DNA of 64,000 nt from NCBI RefSeq assembly GCF_018122655.1, contig NZ_JAGRQC010000002.1, forward strand, positions 372,001-436,000, written 5' to 3'. How positions within the stretch are numbered: the stretch's first letter is position 1; every line of letters begins with the position of its first letter. This stretch comes from Stakelama marina. GTDB taxonomy: Bacteria > Pseudomonadota > Alphaproteobacteria > Sphingomonadales > Sphingomonadaceae. Below are positions 7,745 to 16,299 of this stretch, piece after piece. A program made the translations under genes and the position numbers. The notes under the pieces were generated by a model. The model did no database searches and was not told the origin of the DNA. It saw nothing but the letters and a program-made list of their open reading frames with translations.

Positions 7745-9279
7745 ACGAGGCATTTGCCCGCGTGCCCGACCTGTTGGCGCAGCATGTGCTGCTGTCCGCC
7801 GCGGCGTTGCTGCTGGGCCTGGCGATCAGCCTGCCGCTGGCGGTGTGGTCGGCGCGCAACGAGCATGTGGCGCGGGTGACGCTGGGCTTTGCGAGCCTGG
7901 TGCAGACGATCCCGGCGCTGGCGCTGCTGGCGCTGTTCTATCCGATCCTGCTGTTCTTTTCGCGAGCGATCGGCGGCGGGATTCCGGCGCTGGGGTTCCT
8001 GCCCTCGCTGCTCGCGCTGACGCTTTATGCGCTGCTGCCGATCCTGAGGAACGCGGTGACGGGGCTCATCAACCTCGACCGCGCGGTGCTGGAGGCCGCG
8101 GACGGCGTCGGCATGACCGCGCGGCAGAAGCTGTGGATGGTGGAGGCGCCGCTGGTCGCGCCGGTGCTGATGGCGGGCATCCGCACCGCAGCGGTGTGGA
8201 CGATCGGCGCGGCGACGCTGTCGACGACGGTCGGCCAGCCGAGCCTGGGCGACCTGATCTTCACCGGGTTGCAGACACAGAACTGGACGCTGGTGGTCGC
8301 CGGCTGCATCGCTTCGGCGGGGCTGGCGTTGATCGTCGATGCGCTGCTGGGGCTGGTCGAGCGCGGCATTCGCGACCGCAAGCGCGTGCAGGTCTATGCC
8401 AGCCTGGTGGCGCTCGCCGTCGGCATCGCGGTCGCGCTGCTGCCGGTGCTGCCGTCGGGCGGCAAGCGCGTGGTGATCGGCGCGAAGACCTTTTCCGAAT
8501 CGTTCGTCCTCGCGCATGTCATCGGCGACCGGCTGGAGGCCGCGGGCTATCACGTCACCTATCGCGAGGGACTGGGCTCGGCGGTCGTGTTCGGCGCGGT
8601 CAAGAGCGGCGATATCGACGTTTATGTCGATTATTCGGGCACGGTGTGGACCAATTACATGCACCGCACCGACGTTCCGTCGCGCCAGAAAATCATCGAC
8701 GGCGTGACCAAATGGACGATGCAGAAGCACGGGGTTCGCACGCTCGGCGCGCTGGGGTTCGAAAACGCCTATGGCTTTGCCATGCGCGAGGACCGGGCGA
8801 AGCAGTTGGGCGTGAAATCGATCGCCGACCTGGTGCCGATTTCGAACCGGCTGTCGTTCGGAACCGACCTCGAATTCCTCGAACGGCCCGAATGGAAGGC
8901 GGTGCAAAAGGCCTATCCGCTGCACTTCCGGAGCGCGCAGCCCTATAGCCCGACCTTCATGTACCGCGCGGTGGCGAGCGGGAAGGCCGATGTCATCACC
9001 GCCTTCACCTCCGACGGGCGGGTCGCGGCGCAGCATCTGCGCATCCTGAGCGACCCGCGCAATGCGATCCCCGGCTATGACGCGATCCTGCTGCTCGCCC
9101 CCGACCGCGCCAATGACAAGAAGTTCATCGCCGCGCTGAAGCCGATGATCGGCGCGATCCCGGTCGATGTGATGCGCAAGGCGAATTACATGGTCGACCG
9201 CGAGGCCAACAAGAAAAGCCCGGCGACCGCAGCGCGCTGGCTGGAAAAGCAGACCGGGCTGACGCCGACGCCGCGATAG
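7741..9279 (+). CDS. Fused permease/substrate-binding protein of an osmoprotectant-type ABC importer
   Basis: A 512-residue fusion. Residues ~15-210 are a ProW/OpuBB-type permease with about five helices and the EAA-loop region LEAADGVGMTARQKLWMVEAP. Residues ~245-510 are an OpuBC/ProX-type binding domain (VVIGAKTFSESFVLAHVIGD, YPLHFRSAQPYSPTFMYRAV). Known relatives bind glycine betaine, choline or similar quaternary amines. The binding domain is tethered to the membrane instead of being a free periplasmic protein. With the preceding ATPase this gives the whole transporter in two genes. The ligand cannot be fixed from sequence alone. Confidence 0.9.
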   Translation: MNEAFARVPDLLAQHVLLSAAALLLGLAISLPLAVWSARNEHVARVTLGFASLVQTIPALALLALFYPILLFFSRAIGGGIPALGFLPSLLALTLYALLPILRNAVTGLINLDRAVLEAADGVGMTARQKLWMVEAPLVAPVLMAGIRTAAVWTIGAATLSTTVGQPSLGDLIFTGLQTQNWTLVVAGCIASAGLALIVDALLGLVERGIRDRKRVQVYASLVALAVGIAVALLPVLPSGGKRVVIGAKTFSESFVLAHVIGDRLEAAGYHVTYREGLGSAVVFGAVKSGDIDVYVDYSGTVWTNYMHRTDVPSRQKIIDGVTKWTMQKHGVRTLGALGFENAYGFAMREDRAKQLGVKSIADLVPISNRLSFGTDLEFLERPEWKAVQKAYPLHFRSAQPYSPTFMYRAVASGKADVITAFTSDGRVAAQHLRILSDPRNAIPGYDAILLLAPDRANDKKFIAALKPMIGAIPVDVMRKANYMVDREANKKSPATAARWLEKQTGLTPTPR

Positions 9280-9294
9280 CGGTCCGACAGCAAG

Positions 9295-9328
9295 AGGCGC
9301 GCCCGGCGGGGGGATGCCGGACGCGCCT
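9295..9328. terminator. Strong hairpin between convergent genes
   Basis: AGGCGCGCCCGGC and GCCGGACGCGCCT form a long GC stem with one interruption around a short G-rich loop. It sits between the stop of the ABC permease fusion (+) and the stop of the Gly/Ser-rich protein (-), so it is well placed as a bidirectional terminator. There is no pronounced T-run on either side. Confidence 0.55.
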
Positions 9329-9353
9329 GCAAGGACCAGCGGGTCGGGAGGGG

Positions 9354-10160
9354 TCAGGAACCCGCCTGGCCCTTGGCGATGTCCGTGACCGCGCCCTTAC
9401 CCTTGGCGGACACGAGGACATTGCCCGATCCCGAGAAATTGGCGGCGGGCAACGTCGCGACGCGCTTGCCGACCTGCATCTCAACCGAGCGGACCGCGCC
9501 GCTGGCGGTGCTCTTTACATTGCGCACGGTGCCGATCGCACGACCCTTGGCGTCGGTGACGGTCATTCCCGGCTTCACCGCGACCGCGCCGGCACTGTTC
9601 GCCGCGGCCGAACCTGCGAGCGCGAGCCCGTTTGCCATGCCCGTCGCCGAGGCCGAGCCGTTGGCGGCGGCGCTGCCGGTCGCGCTGCGGACTCCGTTGG
9701 CGGTGCGGGCCGCCGTGGAGCGCGCACGGTCGGCGACATTACCGGCGGCGTTGCGCACACCGCCGACGGTGTTCTTCACCGCATCGGTGCCGACCAGGCC
9801 GGCATCGGCGCTGCCCGAGGCCGAACCCGACGCGCTTGCCGTGCCCGAGCCGTTCGCCGAGGTGCCGAGCGCGCTGGTCGCGCTGTCGACGGTGCTGCTG
9901 ACGCCGCCACTCGCCGAGCCGTCGGCATGGGCGTGGCCGCTGCGGGTATCGACCTGCGGGTTGACGCGGGCCTGCTTATTGATGCGGTTCATCGTCTGCG
10001 TGGTCGACTGGACCGACTGGGTGAGCCCGCCGGTCATGCCGCCGACCGTTCCGCCCAGCGAGCCGCCGACGCCGGCACCGCCGCCAAGCAGCTGCGCCGA
10101 TGCGGGGGTAGCGATGAAGGCGACCGTGGCGGCCGCGCTTGCGAACAGAAGTTTCTTCAT
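9354..10160 (-). CDS. Secreted Gly/Ala/Ser-rich protein with C-terminal PRC-barrel-like segment, function unknown
   Basis: A 268-residue protein. Residues 1-22 are a clear Sec signal peptide (MKKLLFASAAATVAFIATPASAQ). Residues ~24-190 are low complexity, dominated by Gly, Ala, Ser, Thr and Asn with runs such as GSGTASASGSASGSADAG. Residues ~195-262 are better structured (VKPGMTVTDAKGRAIGTVRN ... VEMQVGKRVATLPAANFSG), resembling a PRC-barrel half as seen in many sphingomonad envelope proteins. A structural role in the periplasm or outer layer is plausible, but no function can be named. GC-rich simple sequence makes slippage variation likely. Confidence 0.75.
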   Translation of the reverse strand: MKKLLFASAAATVAFIATPASAQLLGGGAGVGGSLGGTVGGMTGGLTQSVQSTTQTMNRINKQARVNPQVDTRSGHAHADGSASGGVSSTVDSATSALGTSANGSGTASASGSASGSADAGLVGTDAVKNTVGGVRNAAGNVADRARSTAARTANGVRSATGSAAANGSASATGMANGLALAGSAAANSAGAVAVKPGMTVTDAKGRAIGTVRNVKSTASGAVRSVEMQVGKRVATLPAANFSGSGNVLVSAKGKGAVTDIAKGQAGS

Positions 10161-10259
10161 GACACGTCTCCTTTTCGAACTGCGTCACGCGTCCACCAGG
10201 GGCGCGTTCAATCCGACAACGAGAGCGGGTGGAAATTTAATCCGAAAAAATTTCGCCGA

Positions 10260-11564
10260 TCATCCGGTGGTGCGGCAATCGCCGCACAAAAGGCCGCGTC
10301 CGAACACCTTGTCGGGACCGTGGCGGCCAAGATCGACGGCTTCGTGGTCGAGCGTCCTCAGGCTCCGCGACAGGCTGCGATCGTCGGGCGCGGCATAGGC
10401 GCGGGCAAGCGTCGCAGCGACCAGCGGGGCGGCGAATGAGGTGCCGCGCACCGGCACCGCCCTGCCCCGCCCGTTGGCGGCAAGCATATCGGCGCCCGGC
10501 GCGGCATAGTCGAGATGGCGCGCCCTGCCCGCCTCTATCAATGCTCGGTCCTTGCCATCGACCGCGGTAACCGCGACGACGCCGTCATAGGACGCCGGAT
10601 AGGCGGGCGGCGCGGCGGGGCCGTCATTGCCGACGGCCGCGACGACGACCGTGCCGCGCGTGCGCGCCGCTTTCACGACGCGCGCGAGCAGCGGATTTTC
10701 CGGGCCGACAAGACTGACCGAAACCACCGGAACCTGCTCTGCAACCATCCAGCCGAGCGCCTTGGCAATCGCGGTGGCGTTGCCGCCCGCCGGATCGCTG
10801 CCATAGACATCGGCGACATAGAGCTGCGCGGCGGGCGATGCCCTGCGAATGCCCGACCCGCCGGCGATCAGCGAGGCGACCGCCGTACCGTGATCGCTGA
10901 TGCGCGGCGCGCCGGTCGCAAAGCCCTTTTGCACCATGCGCGCACCGACGGCGGCAGCGTTCGCGCCGCCGTCGATGATGCCGATTCGACGCAGCATCGG
11001 CGATGTCGCGCGCGACGGCGCCGACGTTGCCGGTCGCGGTTCAAGCGGCGCCGGTGACAGCGCGCCGCTTTCGAAATGGAGCGGATCGGTCGAAACGTCA
11101 TGGCCGCGCGCGATATGCTTCATGCTTTCGAGCGCGTCGTCGAGGGAGTGGCCCGGCGGCACCCGGAACCGGGCGAAACCGATGTCGACACCCGCTATCC
11201 GCGCGCGCTCGATCAGCGCAAAGCCTGCTTGCCGCGCGGCATCGACGATCGCATCGTCGGGATCGTCCACCACGACCTCTCCCGCGCGGACGGGATTGCC
11301 ATGGCGATCGAGCGCGATCGCGTCGGGATGCGCCTGCGCAAGTGCGGCGAGCCGATCGACGCGGTCGCGCACGAGCCGCCGGGCGGTACGGCGCACCTCG
11401 CGAAGGTCGGTCAGTCCCGAAACGTCGCGGCGAACCTCTGGCACGATCCGCCCGACCGTATCGCCGACCCCACCGGGCAGCGGCAGCGACGGAACGAGCT
11501 GGGCGGCCGCCATTGTCGGGACGAGGAGCGCGAGGGCGGGGGCGATGATCCAACGCAACTTCAC
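10260..11564 (-). CDS. Secreted S8 family (subtilisin-like) serine peptidase
   Basis: A 434-residue preproenzyme. A signal peptide ends near residue 21 (VPTMAAAQ). Residues ~25-190 look like a long propeptide or accessory region, and the catalytic domain covers ~195-425. The triad is visible as D198 in RIGIIDGG, H225 in DHGTAVASLIAGG and S376 in GTSFAAPLVAATL, with the oxyanion Asn in VVAAVGNDGPAAPP. A paired Cys near the C-terminus (LLCGDC) may form a disulfide. The gene lies just upstream, in the same direction, of the Gly/Ser-rich protein, separated by about 100 bases. Confidence 0.92.
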   Translation of the reverse strand: MKLRWIIAPALALLVPTMAAAQLVPSLPLPGGVGDTVGRIVPEVRRDVSGLTDLREVRRTARRLVRDRVDRLAALAQAHPDAIALDRHGNPVRAGEVVVDDPDDAIVDAARQAGFALIERARIAGVDIGFARFRVPPGHSLDDALESMKHIARGHDVSTDPLHFESGALSPAPLEPRPATSAPSRATSPMLRRIGIIDGGANAAAVGARMVQKGFATGAPRISDHGTAVASLIAGGSGIRRASPAAQLYVADVYGSDPAGGNATAIAKALGWMVAEQVPVVSVSLVGPENPLLARVVKAARTRGTVVVAAVGNDGPAAPPAYPASYDGVVAVTAVDGKDRALIEAGRARHLDYAAPGADMLAANGRGRAVPVRGTSFAAPLVAATLARAYAAPDDRSLSRSLRTLDHEAVDLGRHGPDKVFGRGLLCGDCRTTG

Positions 11565-11616
11565 GTTTCCAACCTAACATTTACGCGCGGCCCGCGATAG
11601 CAAGCGGCCTGACGGT

Positions 11617-11713
11617 CGTCATCCCCGCGAGGGCGGGGATCGAGATCCGAGAACGCCGGCGTCTCAATTCGCAACGGGCGTGCATATGGATTTCCGCCTT
11701 CGCGGGAATGACG
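11617..11713. repeat. Inverted-repeat element (~97 bp) with 24-bp imperfect ends
   Basis: The left arm begins CGTCATCCCCGCGAGGGC (11617) and the right arm ends CGCGGGAATGACG (11713). The arms are imperfect reverse complements over 24 bases, with about 49 bases between them. Motifs of the form GTCATYCCCGCGAAGGCGGG are well known dispersed intergenic elements in sphingomonads, which suggests a REP/MITE-like unit. It separates the protease promoter from the sigma factor gene. Confidence 0.7.
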
Positions 11714-11738
11714 GTTATAGCTTTTGAAAAAATCTGTC

Positions 11739-12296
11739 ATGGCTGGGGATGAAACGGACGGGCACGCTCGTTTCATCCATGAAGCCCCGGGGAGGTCGCA
11801 AAGCCAAGTGGCGTTCGAAGACGAGATGCTCGCCCTGCTGCCGCGATTGCGGCGGTTCGCCCAGGCGCTGGCCCGCAATGCGGCCGACGCCGACGACCTC
11901 TGCCAATCGGCGATCGAGCGCGCGATCAAGGCGCGCGGCCAGTGGCAACCGGGGACGAGATTGGATAGCTGGATGTACCGGATCATGCGCAACCTCTGGA
12001 TCGACACCGCAAGGGCACGGACCCGCGCCAACGAAACCTTCGTCGCCGAAGAAGCGGGCGCACAGGTTGGCGACCGTGGCGACCGGGGAATCGAGGCCGC
12101 GGTGCAGCTCGATGAGGTCGGGCGCGCGATGAACACGCTTCCCGACGAACAGCGCGAAGCCGTCGCGCTCGTGCTGGTCGAGGGGTTCGCCTATAAGGAG
12201 GCGGCCGAAATCCTCGACATTCCGATGGGAACGCTGACCTCGCGGCTGGTGCGCGGGCGGCAGACGCTGATGGAAAAGCTGGGAGAAGCCGCATGA
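11739..12296 (+). CDS. ECF-type RNA polymerase sigma factor
   Basis: A ~185-residue sigma-70 family factor with region 2 (MLALLPRLRRFAQALARN...DADDLCQSAIERAI...LDSWMYRIMRNLWID) and region 4 (LPDEQREAVALVLVEGFAYKEAAEILDIPMGTLTSRLVRGRQTL), with no region 3. The start is uncertain: the ATG at 11739 is used, a TTG at 11724 is in frame, and a GTG just before AFEDEMLALL (about 11809), preceded by GGGGAGG, would also give a complete factor. Its stop overlaps the anti-sigma start (ATGA), the usual arrangement for a sequestered ECF factor. The target promoter is unknown. Confidence 0.92.
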   Translation: MAGDETDGHARFIHEAPGRSQSQVAFEDEMLALLPRLRRFAQALARNAADADDLCQSAIERAIKARGQWQPGTRLDSWMYRIMRNLWIDTARARTRANETFVAEEAGAQVGDRGDRGIEAAVQLDEVGRAMNTLPDEQREAVALVLVEGFAYKEAAEILDIPMGTLTSRLVRGRQTLMEKLGEAA

Positions 12297-13015
12297 TCGC
12301 GCCCGAAACGCTGATGGCCTATGTCGACGGCGAATTGCCGCCGCTGGAAGCGAAGCGCGTCGAACGCGCCATCGCCGCCGATCCCGCGCTGGCCGAGCAG
12401 GTGCAGCGCGAACGACGACTGCGCGAACAACTGAATGCGCGGTTCGACACCGTCGCCGCCGAACCGGTTCCAGATGCCCTCGCCGACATGGTACGCGGCG
12501 CCGATACGGTCGTCAGCCTGGACGAACGGCGCGAGCGGCGACGGCCGTTCGGCGGCCACTGGTACAGAAACGCAGCCGCCATCGCCGCGACGCTGGCCCT
12601 TGGCGTGATTGCCGGACACACGCTGCGCATCGGCGGCGGCAGCGCGGGCGGCTTTGCGATGCATGACGGCAGGTTGATCGCCAGCGGACAGGTCGCGCAC
12701 GCGCTCGACACGCAACTGGCGTCGAGCCAGCCGCATGACGCCACGACGCGGATGCTGGTCAGCTTTCGCGCCAAGGACGGCAGCTATTGCCGCGTCTTCG
12801 AAATGGCGCGGCAGGGCGGCATCGCCTGCAACGACAAGGGCGACTGGCAGGTCCGCCAGCTGCGCGGCGTGGCAGGCGAAAGTGCTGCCGATTATCGCCA
12901 GGCAGGATCGAGTGCGGGCGCGCTGATGGCCGATGCGCAGGACATGATGGCGGGCGCACCGCTTGACGCCGCGCAGGAAAAGGCGGCGGCGGACCGGAAC
13001 TGGCGAGCGCGCTGA
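12293..13015 (+). CDS. Putative membrane anti-sigma factor
   Basis: A 240-residue protein. The N-terminal ~80 residues fit a cytoplasmic anti-sigma domain (MAYVDGELPPLEAKRVERAI...ADPALAEQVQRERRLREQL), the common ECF partner layout, although it lacks the HxxxCxxC of the zinc type. A single transmembrane helix lies near 96-112 (NAAAIAATLALGVIAGHTL). The remaining ~125 residues are periplasmic and contain Cys in GSYCRVFEM and GGIACND. Coupling with the sigma gene (ATGA overlap) is the main support for the role. The sensed signal is unknown. Confidence 0.85.
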   Translation: MIAPETLMAYVDGELPPLEAKRVERAIAADPALAEQVQRERRLREQLNARFDTVAAEPVPDALADMVRGADTVVSLDERRERRRPFGGHWYRNAAAIAATLALGVIAGHTLRIGGGSAGGFAMHDGRLIASGQVAHALDTQLASSQPHDATTRMLVSFRAKDGSYCRVFEMARQGGIACNDKGDWQVRQLRGVAGESAADYRQAGSSAGALMADAQDMMAGAPLDAAQEKAAADRNWRAR

Positions 13016-13245
13016 ATTCGGGAGCGCTCTCGCTCGCTGCTCCCCGGACACCTTCTCCGCACCGACCCGCGTCAGCCACGAGCGCGGAAGCGTGAGGGCG
13101 CTCGAACCGGGCGGCTCACCCGTCCATCTGCACCGCCTGCGCCGCCCCCGGCTGACAGCGACCGAATGATGTGCCAGAGAGAAATTTAGTTACATCGGAA
13201 ACGAATCGGCGGCTCGACCGTCCATCCGTATGAGAGGAGAGTTTC

Positions 13246-14742
13246 ATGCGCACCATCGATCATGTCATTTCCGGCTATTCGGGTGGCGGCGGCGCGCGTA
13301 GCCACGACGTCTTCGACCCCAATACCGGGCAGGTCCAGGCGAAGGTCGGGCTTGGCGGCCAGGCCGAACTCGACGCCGCCGTAAAGGCCGCGCAGAAGGT
13401 CCAGCCCGAATGGGCGGCGACCAATCCGCAGCGCCGCGCCCGCGTCATGTTCAAGTTCAAGGAACTGGTCGAGGCGAACAAGGACGAGCTGGCGCGGCTG
13501 CTGTCGTCCGAACACGGCAAGGTGATCGACGACGCGCATGGCGACGTGCAGCGCGGCCTTGAGGTCATCGAATATGCGTGCGGCATTCCGCAGGTGCTGA
13601 AGGGCGAATATACGCAAGGCGCAGGCCCCGGCATCGACGTCTATTCGATGCGCCAGCCGCTCGGCATCGGCGCCGGCATCACGCCGTTCAACTTCCCCGC
13701 GATGATCCCGATGTGGATGTTCGGCATGGCGATCGCGTGCGGCAATGCCTTCATCCTGAAACCCTCCGAGCGCGACCCGAGCGTGCCGGTACGGCTCGCC
13801 GAGCTGTTCGTCGAGGCGGGCGCGCCCGAAGGGCTGCTCCAGGTCGTCCACGGCGACAAGGAAATGGTCGACGCGATCCTCGACCATGAAGCGATTTCGG
13901 CGGTCAGCTTCGTCGGATCGTCGGACATCGCGCATTATGTCTACAAGCGCGGCGTCGCCGCCGGAAAGCGCGTGCAGGCGATGGGCGGCGCGAAGAACCA
14001 CGGCATCATCATGCCCGACGCCGATCTCGACCAGGCGGTCAACGACCTGATCGGTGCGGCGTACGGCTCGGCCGGCGAGCGCTGCATGGCGCTGCCGGTC
14101 GTAGTGCCGGTGGGTGAGGACACCGCCGAGCGGCTGCGCGAAAAGCTGATCCCCGCGATCGATAGCTTGCGTGTCGGCGTGTCGACCGACAAGGACGCGC
14201 AATATGGCCCGATGGTCACCGCCGAGCAGAAGGGCCGTGTTGAGAACTGGATCCAGAAGGGCGTCGACGAAGGCGCCGAGCTGGTCGTCGACGGCCGCGG
14301 ATTCAAGCTGCAGGGGCATGAGGACGGCTTCTTCGTCGGGCCGAGCCTGTTCGACCATGTCACGACCGACATGGAAAGCTACAAGGAAGAGATTTTCGGC
14401 CCCGTGCTGCAGATCGTCCGCGCGAAGGATTTCGAGGAGGCGGTGCGCCTGCCGAGCGATCACCAATATGGCAACGGCGTCGCGATCTTCACGCGTAACG
14501 GCCATGCCGCGCGCGAATTCGCGCAGCGGGTGAATGTCGGCATGGTCGGCGTCAACGTGCCGATCCCGGTGCCGGTCAGCTATCACAGCTTCGGCGGGTG
14601 GAAGCGCTCGGCATTCGGCGACACCAACCAGTATGGCACCGAGGGGCTGAAATTCTGGACCAAGGTGAAGACGGTGACGCAGCGCTGGCCCGACGGCAGC
14701 GCGACCGGCGAGAACGCGTTCGTCATCCCGACGATGGGGTGA
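13246..14742 (+). CDS. mmsA: Methylmalonate-semialdehyde dehydrogenase (CoA-acylating)
   Basis: Converts methylmalonate semialdehyde with CoA and NAD to propionyl-CoA and CO2, the last step of valine degradation. The 498-residue length is standard. Family marks are ITPFNFPAMIPMWMF, the acylating-type AMGGAKNHGII, in which Asn replaces the catalytic Glu of hydrolytic aldehyde dehydrogenases, and the catalytic Cys in GERCMALPV. It also ends with the typical SYHSFGGWKRSAFGDTNQYG. The start has a strong GAGAGGAGAG ribosome site. It heads a six-gene operon for isobutyrate/valine breakdown, and its stop overlaps the next ATG. Confidence 0.96.
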   Translation: MRTIDHVISGYSGGGGARSHDVFDPNTGQVQAKVGLGGQAELDAAVKAAQKVQPEWAATNPQRRARVMFKFKELVEANKDELARLLSSEHGKVIDDAHGDVQRGLEVIEYACGIPQVLKGEYTQGAGPGIDVYSMRQPLGIGAGITPFNFPAMIPMWMFGMAIACGNAFILKPSERDPSVPVRLAELFVEAGAPEGLLQVVHGDKEMVDAILDHEAISAVSFVGSSDIAHYVYKRGVAAGKRVQAMGGAKNHGIIMPDADLDQAVNDLIGAAYGSAGERCMALPVVVPVGEDTAERLREKLIPAIDSLRVGVSTDKDAQYGPMVTAEQKGRVENWIQKGVDEGAELVVDGRGFKLQGHEDGFFVGPSLFDHVTTDMESYKEEIFGPVLQIVRAKDFEEAVRLPSDHQYGNGVAIFTRNGHAAREFAQRVNVGMVGVNVPIPVPVSYHSFGGWKRSAFGDTNQYGTEGLKFWTKVKTVTQRWPDGSATGENAFVIPTMG

Positions 14743-15116
14743 TGGGCGCATTCGACGTCAGCTATGACACCAGGCGTTGCCGCTTGCGTATCGTCGTGAA
14801 AGGATATCTTTCCCCTGACGAGGTGCGCGCATTGGCTTCGCAACTGAACCGGAACATCGAAAAGGCGGGCAGCGACTTCGACGGCATTGTCGAGTCGCTC
14901 GAGTTTCCGGTTCAGGTCAATGAGGTGGCCGATCTGCTGGGTGTTTTGGGACGCGGCGTGATGACGCGGACGTCGGGCCGGGCGGCCATCGTGGTTGCCA
15001 GCATGCTCAACAAGATGCAGGTCGATCGCACTCTTGCCCATCCTAGGCTGCGCGTTTTCATGACCGTGGCCGAAGCCGAGCAATGGCTCGATACGCCAAC
15101 AACGGAAGCAACATGA
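14742..15116 (+). CDS. Small SpoIIAA/STAS-like protein of unknown function
   Basis: A 124-residue protein whose predicted layout (a strand-rich start VSYDTRRCRLRIVVKGYLSPDEVRAL, then IVESLEFPVQVNEVADLLGVL and AAIVVASMLNKM) resembles the STAS-like SpoIIAA fold seen in many alphaproteobacteria. It was not recognised with certainty. The frame is open upstream inside mmsA, but the ATG at 14742 overlaps the mmsA stop (TGATG) and its own TGA overlaps the acyl-CoA dehydrogenase ATG (ATGA). It is therefore translated as a true operon member. A regulatory or scaffolding role in valine catabolism is speculation. Confidence 0.72.
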   Translation: MGAFDVSYDTRRCRLRIVVKGYLSPDEVRALASQLNRNIEKAGSDFDGIVESLEFPVQVNEVADLLGVLGRGVMTRTSGRAAIVVASMLNKMQVDRTLAHPRLRVFMTVAEAEQWLDTPTTEAT

Positions 15117-16258
15117 CCGACCAATTCGACCTTACCGATGATCAGCGCGCGATCCAGGAGATGGCGCGCAAGTTCACCGCCGACCGGATCACGCCCAATG
15201 CCGGCGAGTGGGACGAGAAGCACATCTTTCCGCGCGACGTGATCAGGGAAGCGGCCGAGCTCGGCTTCGCCTCGATCTACGTCTCGGAGGAATCGGGCGG
15301 GATCAATCTCGGGCGGCTCGAGGCGGCGCTGATCATGGAGGCGATGGCCTATGGCTGTCCGTCGACCAGCGCGTTCATCTCGATCCACAACATGGCGTCG
15401 TGGATGATCGACCGGTTCGGTTCGGACGCGGTGAAGGCGAAATATCTGCCGAGCCTCGTCACGATGGACCGGATGGCATCCTACTGCCTGACCGAGCCCA
15501 GTTCGGGCTCCGACGCCGCAGCGCTCAAGTCGAAGGCGGTGAAGGACGGCGACCACTACGTCCTCAACGGCACCAAGCAGTTCATCTCCGGCGGCGGCGA
15601 GAACGAAGTCTATGTCGTGATGGTCCGTACCGGCGAGGACGGGCCGAAGGGCATCACCTGCATGGTGGTCGAAAAGGACATGGACGGGGTCAGCTTTGGC
15701 GCCCAGGAGAAGAAGCTCGGCTGGCACAGCCAACCGACCGCGCAGGTCATCTTCGAGGATGTCCGCGTGCCGGTCGAGAATGTCGTCGGCGGCGAGGGCG
15801 AAGGCTTTCGCATCGCGATGATGGGGCTCGACGGCGGGCGGCTCAACATCGGCGCCTGCTCGCTGGGCGGGGCGCAGCGCTGCCTCGACGAGGCGGTGGC
15901 CTATACGAAGGACCGGCAGCAGTTCGGGCGGCCGATCGCCGACTTCCAGAATACTCAGTTCATGCTCGCCGACATGGCGACCGACCTCGAGGCGGCGCGC
16001 GCGCTGCTCTATGTCGCGGCGGCCAAGGTGACCGCGAACGCGCCCGACAAGACGCGCTTTGCCGCGATGGCGAAACGGCTCGCCACCGACACCGGATCGA
16101 AGGTGGTCAACGACGCGCTGCAGCTGCATGGCGGGTACGGCTATCTGCAGGATTATCCGATCGAGCGCTTCTGGCGCGACCTGCGCGTGCACTCGATTCT
16201 GGAGGGCACCAACCAGGTCATGCGGATGATCGTCGGCCGCGACATGCTGCGGCAGTGA
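15113..16258 (+). CDS. Acyl-CoA dehydrogenase, probably isobutyryl-CoA dehydrogenase
   Basis: A 381-residue FAD enzyme of the acyl-CoA dehydrogenase family. It has YCLTEPSSGSDAA, the FAD-binding KQFISGG and a late QLHGGYGYLQDYPIERFWRDLRV segment, followed by ILEGTNQVMRMIVGR. The Glu in ILEGTNQV is the position of the catalytic base in short-chain members. Its place between mmsA and a 3-hydroxyisobutyryl-CoA hydrolase supports isobutyryl-CoA as substrate. The start at 15113 (ATGACC) was chosen over an upstream in-frame ATG because it overlaps the previous stop and gives the normal N-terminus TDQFDLTDDQRAIQEMARKF. Confidence 0.93.
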   Translation: MTDQFDLTDDQRAIQEMARKFTADRITPNAGEWDEKHIFPRDVIREAAELGFASIYVSEESGGINLGRLEAALIMEAMAYGCPSTSAFISIHNMASWMIDRFGSDAVKAKYLPSLVTMDRMASYCLTEPSSGSDAAALKSKAVKDGDHYVLNGTKQFISGGGENEVYVVMVRTGEDGPKGITCMVVEKDMDGVSFGAQEKKLGWHSQPTAQVIFEDVRVPVENVVGGEGEGFRIAMMGLDGGRLNIGACSLGGAQRCLDEAVAYTKDRQQFGRPIADFQNTQFMLADMATDLEAARALLYVAAAKVTANAPDKTRFAAMAKRLATDTGSKVVNDALQLHGGYGYLQDYPIERFWRDLRVHSILEGTNQVMRMIVGRDMLRQ

Positions 16259-16299
16259 ATTCGGATTCTCTCCAACAGGAGAGGACGTGAAGGAGAATT

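Noticed and set aside
7204..9036. 610-codon open frame on the - strand opposite the ABC transporter genes
   Set aside because: Low-complexity Arg/Gln/His-rich translation lying entirely opposite well-recognised transporter domains; a shadow frame.
13186..14751. 521-codon open frame on the - strand opposite mmsA
   Set aside because: mmsA is unmistakable on the other strand, and the antisense product has only His/Arg/Asp-rich composition and no motif.
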